From: an uncultured Bacteroidia bacterium
GTDB taxonomy: Bacteria > Bacteroidota > Bacteroidia > Bacteroidales > UBA932
Assembly (NCBI GenBank): GCA_902768985.1
Contig: CACXNA010000005.1
Location: 1 to 64,000, forward strand
Direction of reading: 5' to 3'
Length of the DNA stretch: 64,000 nt
Part shown: positions 32,466 through 40,343 of the stretch, in pieces
Position numbering within the stretch: position 1 is the stretch's first letter
How the letters are laid out: each line of letters begins with the position of its first letter
Position numbers and translations under genes: made by a program
Notes under the pieces: generated by a model
Told to the model about the DNA's origin: nothing
What the model saw: only the letters and a program-made list of their open reading frames with translations
Databases searched by the model: none

Positions 32466-34049
32466 ATGGACGCGAAACAGTGTATCGAAAGCGGCAAAGC
32501 CGTACTGGGCATTGAATTCGGCTCCACCCGCATCAAGGCGGTGCTGGTGAACGAGCTCAACGTCCCGATCGCCCAGGGCAGCTACGAGTGGGAGAACCAG
32601 CTCGAGAACGGCCTGTGGACTTACAGCAAGGAGGTCATCTGGTTTGGCCTCCAGCAGAGCTATTCCGACATGCGCGCCGACGTGAAGAAGCGCTATGGCG
32701 TGGAGATCGAGAACCTCGCCGCCATCGGCATCAGTGCGATGATGCACGGCTACATGCCATTCAACAAGGAAGGCCACCTGCTGGCTCCGTTCCGCACCTG
32801 GCGCAACACCAACACCGGTCCCGCCGCCGCGGAGCTCTCCAAGCTCTTCAACTATAACATTCCGCTCCGCTGGAGCATCTCGCACCTGTATCAGGCCATC
32901 CTGAACGGCGAGGCCCACGTGGAGAGCATCGGCTACCTGACCACGCTCGCCGGCTACATCCACTGGAAGCTGACCGGGGAGAAGGTGCTGGGCATCGGCG
33001 ACGCCTCCGGCATGCTCCCGATCGATCCGACGACGGGGAACTACCGCGCGGACATGGTGGAGAAGTTCGAGGAACTGATTGCTCCGAAGAAGTACTCCTG
33101 GAAGCTGCGCGACATCCTGCCGAAGGTGCTGGGCGCCGGCGAGCTGGCCGGCCGCCTGACCGAGACGGGCGCGAAGCGCCTGGATGTCTCCGGCCACCTG
33201 AAGGCCGGCATCCCGCTCTGCCCGCCGGAAGGCGACGCAGGCACCGGCATGGTTGCGACGAACGCCGTCCGTCCCCGTACGGGCAACGTCTCCGCCGGCA
33301 CGTCCTCCTTCTCGATGATTGTCCTGGAGAAGGAACTGTCCAAGCCCAACGAGATGATCGACATCGTGACGACCCCGGACGGGAACCTCGTCGCGATGGT
33401 GCACTGCAACAACTGCACGTCCGAGCTGAACGCCTGGGTGAAGCTGTTCCGCGAGTACGCCGGACTGCTGGGCGTCTCGGATGACGACATCTACGGCAAG
33501 CTCTACACGCACGCCCTCGAGGGCGGTGTCGACTGCGGCGGCTTGGTGGCGTTCAACTACGTCTCCGGCGAGCCCGTGACGGGCTTCGCCGAGGGACGCC
33601 CGCTGTTCGTCCGCGGCGCGAACGACAATTTCTCGCTCGCCAACTTCTTCCGCGCGCAGCTCTACGGCTCCATCGCGGTGCTGAAGATCGGCAACGACGT
33701 GCTGTTCCGCGAGGAGAACGTGAAGGTGGACCGCATTACGGGCCACGGCGGCCTCTTCAAGACGCCGGTCGTGGGCCAGCGCTTCCTGGCCGCTGCCCTG
33801 AACTCGCCGATCTCCGTGATGGAGACCGCCGGCGAAGGCGGCGCCTGGGGTATCGCCCTGCTGGCGTCCTACCTGGTGAGCAATGTTGGCCTGAGCCTGC
33901 CCGACTATTTGGACAAGTTCGTCTTCGCCGGCAACACCGGCTCCGAGATCGCGCCCACGCCTGAGGACGTGGCCGGTTTCGAGGCCTACCTGGCGAACTA
34001 CAAGGCCGCATTCCCCATCGAGGAAGCCGCCATCCGCTACAAGAAATAA
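32466..34049 (+). CDS. araB: FGGY-family kinase, likely L-ribulokinase
   Basis: This is a 527-residue sugar kinase with the FGGY actin-like fold. The phosphate-1 motif [14 protein letters not shown] is at about 16-29 and the adenosine region [18 protein letters not shown] follows in the C-terminal half. The second FGGY signature is only weakly matched, as is common in xylulokinase-like ribulokinases of Bacteroidales. Phosphorylating L-ribulose is the step missing between araA and araD, and the 1-base gap to araA supports that. Xylulokinase activity is an alternative. Confidence 0.85.
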   Translation: MDAKQCIESGKAVLGIEFGSTRIKAVLVNELNVPIAQGSYEWENQLENGLWTYSKEVIWFGLQQSYSDMRADVKKRYGVEIENLAAIGISAMMHGYMPFNKEGHLLAPFRTWRNTNTGPAAAELSKLFNYNIPLRWSISHLYQAILNGEAHVESIGYLTTLAGYIHWKLTGEKVLGIGDASGMLPIDPTTGNYRADMVEKFEELIAPKKYSWKLRDILPKVLGAGELAGRLTETGAKRLDVSGHLKAGIPLCPPEGDAGTGMVATNAVRPRTGNVSAGTSSFSMIVLEKELSKPNEMIDIVTTPDGNLVAMVHCNNCTSELNAWVKLFREYAGLLGVSDDDIYGKLYTHALEGGVDCGGLVAFNYVSGEPVTGFAEGRPLFVRGANDNFSLANFFRAQLYGSIAVLKIGNDVLFREENVKVDRITGHGGLFKTPVVGQRFLAAALNSPISVMETAGEGGAWGIALLASYLVSNVGLSLPDYLDKFVFAGNTGSEIAPTPEDVAGFEAYLANYKAAFPIEEAAIRYKK

Positions 34050-34055
34050 TCTGCA

Positions 34056-34457
34056 ATGGAGCTGATCTGGGACCCGCTCCGCAAACGAGAAGTCACTGCC
34101 ACACCCGAGGAACGGGTGCGGCAGTGGTTTATCGTGCAGCTCCGTGACACGTTCGGCGTGCCGGAACACCTGATGATGAGCGAGGTGGGTTTCAAGTTCG
34201 GCGCCAAGCCCTGGCGGGCGGACATCCTGGTCTATGACCGGAATGCCGCGCCGCTGGCCGTGGTGGAGTGCAAGCGCCCTGACGTGGCGATCGACGCGCG
34301 CGTCGTGGAGCAGGCCATGCGCTACAATTCCGTGCTCTCCGTGCGTTATTTGTTCCTGACGAACGGAAAAAACACGTATCTTTACAGGCTGGAAGGGGAT
34401 CGCTTCGTCCCGATGGATCGCATCCCCGGCTATGAAGAAATGCTATGTCCACGATAA
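34056..34457 (+). CDS. HsdR-N-like nuclease-fold protein
   Basis: This is a 133-residue stand-alone version of the type I restriction enzyme R N-terminal domain (HSDR_N_2). The PD-(D/E)XK core reads WRADILVYDRNAAPLAVVECKRPD: an Asp, then Glu-x-Lys. There is no helicase or methylase gene nearby. It sits 6 bases after araB and overlaps the tRNA nucleotidyltransferase gene by 13 bases, so it is likely a conserved housekeeping neighbour rather than a restriction system. Confidence 0.78.
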   Translation: MELIWDPLRKREVTATPEERVRQWFIVQLRDTFGVPEHLMMSEVGFKFGAKPWRADILVYDRNAAPLAVVECKRPDVAIDARVVEQAMRYNSVLSVRYLFLTNGKNTYLYRLEGDRFVPMDRIPGYEEMLCPR

Positions 34458-35869
34458 CCGCCCAGTTTCTTGACCGTCCGATCTTCCGCATCGTCAGCGA
34501 GGTAGCTGCCGAGCGGGGGGTGCGTGCGTTCGTGATCGGCGGCTTCGTGCGCGACTGCTTCCTCGGCCGCCCGCGCGCCGACATCGACATCGTCGTGGAG
34601 GGGAGCGGGATCGATTTCGCGAAGGCCGTGGGGCAGAAGACGAAGCAGCACGTCTCCTATTTCAAGAATTTCGGCACCGCGATGCTGCATTTCCGCGGCG
34701 ACGAAGTCGAGTTTGTAGGCGCGCGCAAGGAGTCTTACCGCCGCGAGTCGCGCAAGCCCATCGTGGAGAACGGCACCCTCGAGGACGACCAGCAGCGTCG
34801 GGATTTCACCATCAACGCGATGGCCTTCTCGCTGCAGGCGGAGGACTTCGGGGCGCTGGTGGACCCCTTCGGGGGCATCCGCGACCTCAATGACGGTATC
34901 ATCCGCACGCCGCTCGACCCGGACACGACCTATTCCGACGATCCGCTCCGGATGCTGCGCGCCGTGCGTTTCGCGACCAAGCTCTCCACGCCGGAGCACC
35001 CGTTCCGCATCGTGCCCGAGTCGATGGAGTCGATGCGCCGGATGGCGGACCGCCTGAGCATCCTCTCCTGCGAGCGCATTGCCGAGGAGCTGAACAAGAT
35101 GCTCGCGGCCGACGACCCGGCCATGGCCTTCCGCCTCATGGACGAGGCGGGGCTGCTGGGCCACGTCCTGCCGGAGCTTCTCGCCCTGAAGGGCGTCGAG
35201 ACCGTGGACGGCAGGGGACACAAAGACAACTTTGCCCACTCGCTCGCGGTGCTGGACAACGTGGCGCGTGCTTCTGATAAATTGTATTTACGTTGGGCGG
35301 CGCTGCTGCACGATATCGGCAAGCCGGCCAGCAAGCGTTACGATGCGTCCGTCGGCTGGACTTTCCACGGCCACGAGGTCGTGGGCGCGCGCATGGTGCC
35401 GAAGATCTTCGACCGCCTGCGCCTGCCGCTCGACGAGATGAAGTATGTCCAGAAGCTCGTGCGGCTGCATCTGCGGCCCATCGCCCTAGTGGACGATGAA
35501 GTCACGGACAGCGCCGTGCGCCGGCTCCTCTTCGACGCCGGCGACGACATCGACGACCTGATGCTCCTCTGCAACGCCGACATCACCTCGAAGAACGAGG
35601 CGAAGGTGGCGCGCATCCGCGCCAATTTCGAGCTCGTCGCGCGCAAGCTCGTGGAGGTGGAGGCGAAGGACGCCATCCGCAATTTCAAGAACCCCATCGA
35701 CGGGGAGTACGTCATGCAGGTGTATGGCGTGCCGCCCTGCAAGCAGATCGGACAGATCAAGGAGATGGTCAAGGAGGCCATCCTGGACGGAATTATCGGC
35801 AATAACTTCGAGGAGGCGGACGCCTTCATGCGGCAGCACGCTTCCGAGCTTGGCCTGCATGAAGTATGA
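34445..35869 (+). CDS. CCA-adding tRNA nucleotidyltransferase with HD domain
   Basis: This is a 474-residue class II nucleotidyltransferase. The head domain has GGFVRDCFLGRPRADIDIVVEG, the Gly-Gly and Asp-x-Asp site that adds nucleotides to the tRNA 3' end, and RRDFTINAMAFSL, the conserved flexible loop. The C-terminal part carries an HD phosphohydrolase: RWAALLHDIGKP with a downstream His/Asp. Poly(A) polymerase is a close relative, so CCA-adding activity is the likelier of two options. Its stop overlaps the Xer recombinase start by 4 bases. Confidence 0.9.
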   Translation: MSTITAQFLDRPIFRIVSEVAAERGVRAFVIGGFVRDCFLGRPRADIDIVVEGSGIDFAKAVGQKTKQHVSYFKNFGTAMLHFRGDEVEFVGARKESYRRESRKPIVENGTLEDDQQRRDFTINAMAFSLQAEDFGALVDPFGGIRDLNDGIIRTPLDPDTTYSDDPLRMLRAVRFATKLSTPEHPFRIVPESMESMRRMADRLSILSCERIAEELNKMLAADDPAMAFRLMDEAGLLGHVLPELLALKGVETVDGRGHKDNFAHSLAVLDNVARASDKLYLRWAALLHDIGKPASKRYDASVGWTFHGHEVVGARMVPKIFDRLRLPLDEMKYVQKLVRLHLRPIALVDDEVTDSAVRRLLFDAGDDIDDLMLLCNADITSKNEAKVARIRANFELVARKLVEVEAKDAIRNFKNPIDGEYVMQVYGVPPCKQIGQIKEMVKEAILDGIIGNNFEEADAFMRQHASELGLHEV

Positions 35870-36771
35870 TCGAGCGCTACCTGACATACCTCGCCACCGT
35901 CCGGCGCTATTCTGAGCGCACCGTCAGCATCTACCGCGATGTTCTGACGGAATTCAGCAGCATGTATGATTTGAAAGAGATCGATGTCCAGTCTGTCCGG
36001 AGCTATGAAGTGTACCTGCTCGATGAGAAGGGGGAGAGTGCGAAGACGGTGAGCCTGCATCTGAGCGTGCTGAGCGGGTTCTGCAAGTTCCTGATGAAGG
36101 AGGGGGTGCTGACGAGCAACCCGGTGCGGCTGGTGAGCCGTCCGAAGCAGGAGAAGCGCCTGCCGGTGTTCTACCGGGAGGAGGCGATGCAGGAGTACTT
36201 CGAGCGCACCAAGGGTGTGCTCGAATACGGGAAATACGAAGCCCAGCTGGAGCGCATGATCCTCGGGCTGCTGTACGGCACGGGCCTGCGCCGCAGCGAG
36301 CTGATCGCGCTGAACCGTGACTCGGTCGACACCGCGCGCCGCGTGCTGCGCGTCCGCGGAAAAGGCGACAAAATGCGCGAAATTCCGCTGACCCCTTCGC
36401 TTTGTGAAGAAATTTCGCTATATTTACAATCGGTTGACTCTTTGAAATGCGCGGACCAGGCCCCGGAAGCCCCGCTTCTGCAGACCCCGCGAGGCGCCCG
36501 GCTGTATCCGGTCTATGTGGACCGGGCGGTCAAGGCGGCCCTCGGGCAGGTCGGCAGCATCAGCGGCCGCAAGTCTCCGCACGTCCTGCGCCACACGCTG
36601 GCGACGGAGCTGCTGGACGGAGGGGCGGACCTCAATTCCATCAAGGAATTGCTGGGCCACAGCTCTCTGGCGGCGACCCAGGTCTATACGCACAATTCCA
36701 TTGAGCGGCTGCAAAAAGTGTATAAATCCGCCCATCCAAGGGCAAAAAACGATGGTAACCATGGAGATTAA
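35866..36771 (+). CDS. Tyrosine recombinase XerC/XerD family
   Basis: This is a 301-residue site-specific recombinase. The N-terminal SAM-like DNA-binding domain (1-90) is followed by the catalytic domain: Arg in GTGLRRSELIALNRDS (about 142), HVLRHTLATELLDGG with the HxxR pair, GHSSLAATQVYTH and the nucleophile Tyr274. The length fits XerC/XerD, which resolve chromosome dimers, rather than a transposon integrase. Its position between a tRNA nucleotidyltransferase and HPF is a typical chromosomal arrangement in Bacteroidales. Confidence 0.92.
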   Translation: MIERYLTYLATVRRYSERTVSIYRDVLTEFSSMYDLKEIDVQSVRSYEVYLLDEKGESAKTVSLHLSVLSGFCKFLMKEGVLTSNPVRLVSRPKQEKRLPVFYREEAMQEYFERTKGVLEYGKYEAQLERMILGLLYGTGLRRSELIALNRDSVDTARRVLRVRGKGDKMREIPLTPSLCEEISLYLQSVDSLKCADQAPEAPLLQTPRGARLYPVYVDRAVKAALGQVGSISGRKSPHVLRHTLATELLDGGADLNSIKELLGHSSLAATQVYTHNSIERLQKVYKSAHPRAKNDGNHGD

Positions 36772-37054
36772 ACTCAAGGCCCTGAAATTCGAAGCCGGCG
36801 AGCAGCTCGCCGCCTTCGTCGAGAAGAAAGTCTCCCGCCTGGCCCGCTTCTGCGAAGGCCTCAGCGAGGAGGTGGAGGTGGCACTCGAAGACCACCTCAA
36901 GCAAGGAAAGTCCGCCAAGATCCAGCTCCACATCCCGGGCGAGGAGCTCATCATCGAGCGGGAGGCCGACACCTTTGAAAATGCCGTCACGGAAGCCGTT
37001 GACGCCATGAAGGAGAAGCTCACCCGCGTCAAGGAAAAGAAATTCGAGAACTAA
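36761..37054 (+). CDS. hpf: Ribosome hibernation-promoting factor (HPF/RaiA-like)
   Basis: This is a roughly 97-residue HPF/RaiA domain (MEIKLKALKFEAGEQLAAFVEKKVSRLARF...), which binds the 30S decoding site and silences ribosomes in stationary phase. The basic C-terminal stretch MKEKLTRVKEKKFEN is typical of the short form. The ATG at 36761 is preferred; one at 36752 is possible. It overlaps the recombinase stop and is probably co-transcribed. Confidence 0.88.
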   Translation: MEIKLKALKFEAGEQLAAFVEKKVSRLARFCEGLSEEVEVALEDHLKQGKSAKIQLHIPGEELIIEREADTFENAVTEAVDAMKEKLTRVKEKKFEN

Positions 37055-37055
37055 C

Positions 37056-37793
37056 ATGAAGGTTTTCAAAACATTTGTTTTGGGTGCCGCGCTTGTCGCG
37101 GCATCTTCGTTTGTGGGCATGGATCTGTTTGCCCAGCAAGCCCCGAATGTCAGTGTCCGCCGCAACGTGATCACGTATGGCGATCATACGTACAAGATTG
37201 TCTCCGACATCGACGTGAAAACGAAGGAGCACAAGAAGCCGACGGCTTCCGTGACCTTCACCAACATCCCCTCGGATTATGCGGAATTCGAAGCGGTCTA
37301 CAACGGACTGCTCGGCAAGAGCGTCGCCGGCACGGCCGCGATGATTCCGATGGCCATCGAGCTGTATGCGCGTGACGCCGAAGTGGGCGAGCGCTGCCTG
37401 CAGTTGCTCTGCAACGGCGGTGCGACCGTGCGCAGTATCGTGAACATCCTTAAGACCAAGCTCGTGCCCTCGCAGTATGCATCGAGCAACGATTCGTACC
37501 TCCAGCGCTACATGGCTGCGGCCCTGCTCAAAGGTGCCGTCAACACCAACGCCTACACGCCGGACCGTCCGTACACCGTGGAGATGACCATGTCGCCGAA
37601 CGGCGTGCGGGAGGCCCCGCTCATGGGTGGGGACGTGACCTATATCTACATTTTGGCGCAAGGCTGGGATACGAATCAGCGTGGCGTGGACGTGTTCCTG
37701 CCGTACGACACGGAGTATTACAAGGTGTCCGGCTGCTCGTCCTGCTACGTCCAGTGCAAGAACATCCGCGGCACCTGGCCTGGCCTCGAATAG
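37056..37793 (+). CDS. Exported protein of unknown function
   Basis: This is a 245-residue protein with a cleavable signal peptide (AALVAASSFVGMDLFAQQ, about 1-28). The mature protein begins APNVSVRRNVITYGDHTYKIV and contains a helical middle (IPMAIELYARDAEVGERCLQLL) and C-terminal cysteines in CSSCYVQCKN. I recognise no characterised family. It follows hpf by 1 base. A remnant of the holA 3' end lies immediately downstream. Confidence 0.7.
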   Translation: MKVFKTFVLGAALVAASSFVGMDLFAQQAPNVSVRRNVITYGDHTYKIVSDIDVKTKEHKKPTASVTFTNIPSDYAEFEAVYNGLLGKSVAGTAAMIPMAIELYARDAEVGERCLQLLCNGGATVRSIVNILKTKLVPSQYASSNDSYLQRYMAAALLKGAVNTNAYTPDRPYTVEMTMSPNGVREAPLMGGDVTYIYILAQGWDTNQRGVDVFLPYDTEYYKVSGCSSCYVQCKNIRGTWPGLE

Positions 37794-37800
37794 GTCCTAG

Positions 37801-37877
37801 AGATTAAGGAGTTTGGCGGTGAGTTCCGTGAGGAGCTCGCCGTCATTCGTTAAGGTGGTGCCGTCGCCGCCCAGCGG
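37801..37877 (-). pseudogene. Remnant of the holA 3' end at the left island edge
   Basis: The segment matches the 3' end of intact holA (from 56534) on the same strand, with small changes (CATTCGTTAAGG in place of GGAGACGAGGG). It ends CGCCGCCCAGCGG: the last bases come from an internal rhs segment rather than holA. The same chimeric junction occurs at 55987. Confidence 0.75.
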
Positions 37878-37959
37878 CCTTTTATGTTCTAAAGATTGGT
37901 CCCTCCCCCTGTTTCCTTGATATATAGGATATCTAGCAGAAAAGCGTTAAATTTGGGTT

Positions 37960-39648
37960 ATGATCCTTGCTGTCCGGACAATTGCCCTTTTTCTTGTGCC
38001 TGTCGTCGCGTTGCTCTCCGCTTGCGACCCCGTAGCGCGTCGACAACTAACGACGACGTTCGACGACGTCGAATCTTACATCAACGAACGTCCCGACAGC
38101 GCCCTGGCGGTGCTACAGGCGGTGGACTCCACAGCTCTCAGCACGCGCGCTCTACGGGCCCGGTACTCGCTGTTGCGGACGATGGCCGTCGATAAGTGTT
38201 ATGAGGACATTACCATCCCCGGCCTGCTGGATCCCGCCATATCTTGGTATGAGCATCATGGTTCTGCGGATGAAAGGATGAAGACGCTTTATTTCCAAGG
38301 TCGTGTTGCCCAGTTGGGCGGGGACCAGAAGAAGGCGGCAGTGTATTATTCCCGAGCGGAAGAGAATGCCGCTGTTGTCATGGATAAGCACATGCTGGGC
38401 ATTCTGTATTTGGCTGAAGCGTCCGTGTTTGATTCCGTGCATAATATGGAGAAGGCGGCAGAATACACTGAGAAAGGCTTATCGGTTTTCCGCGAGATCA
38501 ATGATCCGATGCAAGAAATGGTTTTGGGACAATTGGCTATCACATATTCGATGCTCAAAGAGTGGGAACGAGCCGATTCCTTGTTCAAGAAAGGGATAAG
38601 CGCTTCGTCCTCAAACTCATATGCAATGTCTGTATTGCTCTCAAACTATGCGCGGATGAAGGTTTTGCAGCCAAAACCTGAGCCGGAAGACGCGATTGTA
38701 CTTTTGGAGAGGATGCGGAATGAGTATGGATATCCATTGTCATTACGTGATGCCGGAGCTTATGCGTATGCCCTCACGCTGGTTGGTAAAAAACAGGAGG
38801 CGAAGAGAATACTGAATCAACTGGAACAGTATGCCATGTCCTCGCCGCTGGAAGTGGAGTCTTGGTTGAGCCGCTGTGCTTCTGCTGTCGAGGATTACAA
38901 GCAGGCCTATGAAGCGTTGAGAAAAGCACATCTGGCAGAGGAGTCTGAAGTGCAGAGCGTCCTGTCCGATTCCGTTACGGAAGCCGTTGCCGCCTATCAC
39001 GAAATGGCCGCCAGGCAGAGGCGGATGCAATATAGGATTAATATGGTTGTCCTCGCTTCCATCCTGCTCGCACTGTCACTTATACTTGTCCTGGCACTCT
39101 TGCGGAAGAATAAGCTTGAAGCGGATAGGACGCGAATCCTGGGAGTTTGCTCTTTGCTGGAAAGAGAGGCAGCAGAACAGGAGAACCGGACGGCCAACCT
39201 CCAGAACCAGCTGATTCGTTTCCGGGAGGTTGCCCGACAGGAGCGGATTCTGCGTTTTCGGCAGGCAGGTAAATTGCGGACATCCATTTGGCGTCTCGAT
39301 CATCGTGGACTTCCTTCATGGATCAGACAAGATCCGGATATGGCCGCCATCAAGGAGGAACTGTCGTATGTTTATAATATAGATGATTCGGGAGAGAAAC
39401 TCGTCCGGCGCCTGGATCGCGAGCTGGATGGCACGATCATGCCTTTGCTGAAGAAACTGAATATGCTGGATAAGTCGCAAGATCAGTTATTTCTATGCTG
39501 CTGTCTTCTGGATCTTCCTTCGGATGTGGTTGCTGCGCGATTAAGGATTACGCCCAACAACGTACGCGTGAAAAAACACCGTTTGAAGGAACAGATATCA
39601 AAGCTGGATGACCCGGAGTATGATGCTTTGTTTGATATCCGTAGGTAA
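37960..39648 (+). CDS. TPR protein with one membrane helix and C-terminal HTH-like domain
   Basis: This is a 562-residue protein. A signal-like start with a Cys (LLSACDPVAR) is followed by a helical repeat region (about 30-350) that looks like TPR units, for example RMKTLYFQGRVAQLGGDQKKAAVYYSRAEENA. One membrane helix spans about 361-382, then a coiled coil, then a C-terminal segment, LDLPSDVVAARLRITPNNVRVKKHRLKEQI, that resembles a sigma-region-4/LuxR-like helix-turn-helix. The layout is that of a Bacteroidetes envelope sensor that reaches the cytoplasm. It precedes the DUF3244 and Rhs genes and may control them. A TAAATTTG box ends 4 bases before its ATG. Confidence 0.75.
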   Translation: MILAVRTIALFLVPVVALLSACDPVARRQLTTTFDDVESYINERPDSALAVLQAVDSTALSTRALRARYSLLRTMAVDKCYEDITIPGLLDPAISWYEHHGSADERMKTLYFQGRVAQLGGDQKKAAVYYSRAEENAAVVMDKHMLGILYLAEASVFDSVHNMEKAAEYTEKGLSVFREINDPMQEMVLGQLAITYSMLKEWERADSLFKKGISASSSNSYAMSVLLSNYARMKVLQPKPEPEDAIVLLERMRNEYGYPLSLRDAGAYAYALTLVGKKQEAKRILNQLEQYAMSSPLEVESWLSRCASAVEDYKQAYEALRKAHLAEESEVQSVLSDSVTEAVAAYHEMAARQRRMQYRINMVVLASILLALSLILVLALLRKNKLEADRTRILGVCSLLEREAAEQENRTANLQNQLIRFREVARQERILRFRQAGKLRTSIWRLDHRGLPSWIRQDPDMAAIKEELSYVYNIDDSGEKLVRRLDRELDGTIMPLLKKLNMLDKSQDQLFLCCCLLDLPSDVVAARLRITPNNVRVKKHRLKEQISKLDDPEYDALFDIRR

Positions 39649-39838
39649 AAACGTTACATAGGCCGGAGTGATGATGAATAAACGAGTTGTGGTTAATTAA
39701 TTGATAATCAATCTGTTATTATTGTATACGCGGTCGCTCTTTTCCAGGTGTAATTCCGGCGAATATTACATTCTTGTAAACGGTTGATACATAAAGTATT
39801 GCAGATGTTTCCTGTAATGCTTTATTCTGTTCCGATCA

Positions 39839-39869
39839 TTGTTTTCAAGGTTCTTTCATTCTATCTTTG
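39839..39869 (+). promoter_or_regulatory. Promoter upstream of the DUF3244-Rhs unit
   Basis: TTG at 39839-39841, 20 bp, then TATCTTTG at 39862-39869, 32 bases before the DUF3244 start. The stretch 39649-39838 is AT-rich with no supported gene. Confidence 0.65.
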
Positions 39870-39901
39870 GTTTCGTCAAAACCATCAAAAACCATAAAAC
39901 A

Positions 39902-40300
39902 ATGAAAAGAACTCCACTATTCTTATTGATTGCGATGATTGTCGTCGCCCTAGGTCTTTCTACGGGAATCCGTTGTTATGCGGATGGTGATGATTCTACT
40001 CCAATTATCATTGGCGATTTTGGTACTAACGGTTTGCCAATATTCCATTCTCCGGCGTTGGTGCCAATCCAAGCGGCTTACTATCCGTCCTTCTCCACCA
40101 TCCTGGTGAATTACCGCTTCGATTTGGGCACGGTGACCGTCGAGATTGAGAATCTGACTACGGCCGAGCATTACCAGACTACGGTCGATGCCACGCAAGG
40201 CGTGCATCCATACCAGATATCGGGATCGTCCGGAAACTGGGTTATCACTTTCACGCTCTCCGGCGGAAGTACTTACGGGGGATCATTCGAGATCGAATGA
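39902..40300 (+). CDS. DUF3244 small exported protein
   Basis: This is a 132-residue protein with a signal peptide (about 1-27) and an all-beta body matching DUF3244: VPIQAAYYPSFSTILVNYRFDLGTVTVEIENLTTAEHYQTTVD then YQISGSSGNWVITFTLSGG. The family is a small Bacteroidetes-specific Ig-like fold with no known function. It sits 43 bases before the Rhs gene and is probably co-transcribed with it, so an accessory role such as surface display or chaperoning is possible but unproven. Confidence 0.8.
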   Translation: MKRTPLFLLIAMIVVALGLSTGIRCYADGDDSTPIIIGDFGTNGLPIFHSPALVPIQAAYYPSFSTILVNYRFDLGTVTVEIENLTTAEHYQTTVDATQGVHPYQISGSSGNWVITFTLSGGSTYGGSFEIE

Positions 40301-40343
40301 TCCCTTTATGCTTTTTAACTTGTTTTCATTATTCTGTTGACCT

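Noticed and set aside
30950..34169. Two long minus-strand frames opposite araA and araB
   Set aside because: Antisense shadows of GC-rich genes with no recognisable motif.
34056..34457. HsdR_N-like protein considered as part of a restriction system
   Set aside because: No methylase, specificity or helicase subunit is nearby, and it overlaps a tRNA-processing gene.
35866..36771. Xer-type recombinase considered as the integrase of the Rhs island
   Set aside because: It lies outside the holA-marked island, is embedded in housekeeping genes, and has the length and motifs of XerC/XerD.
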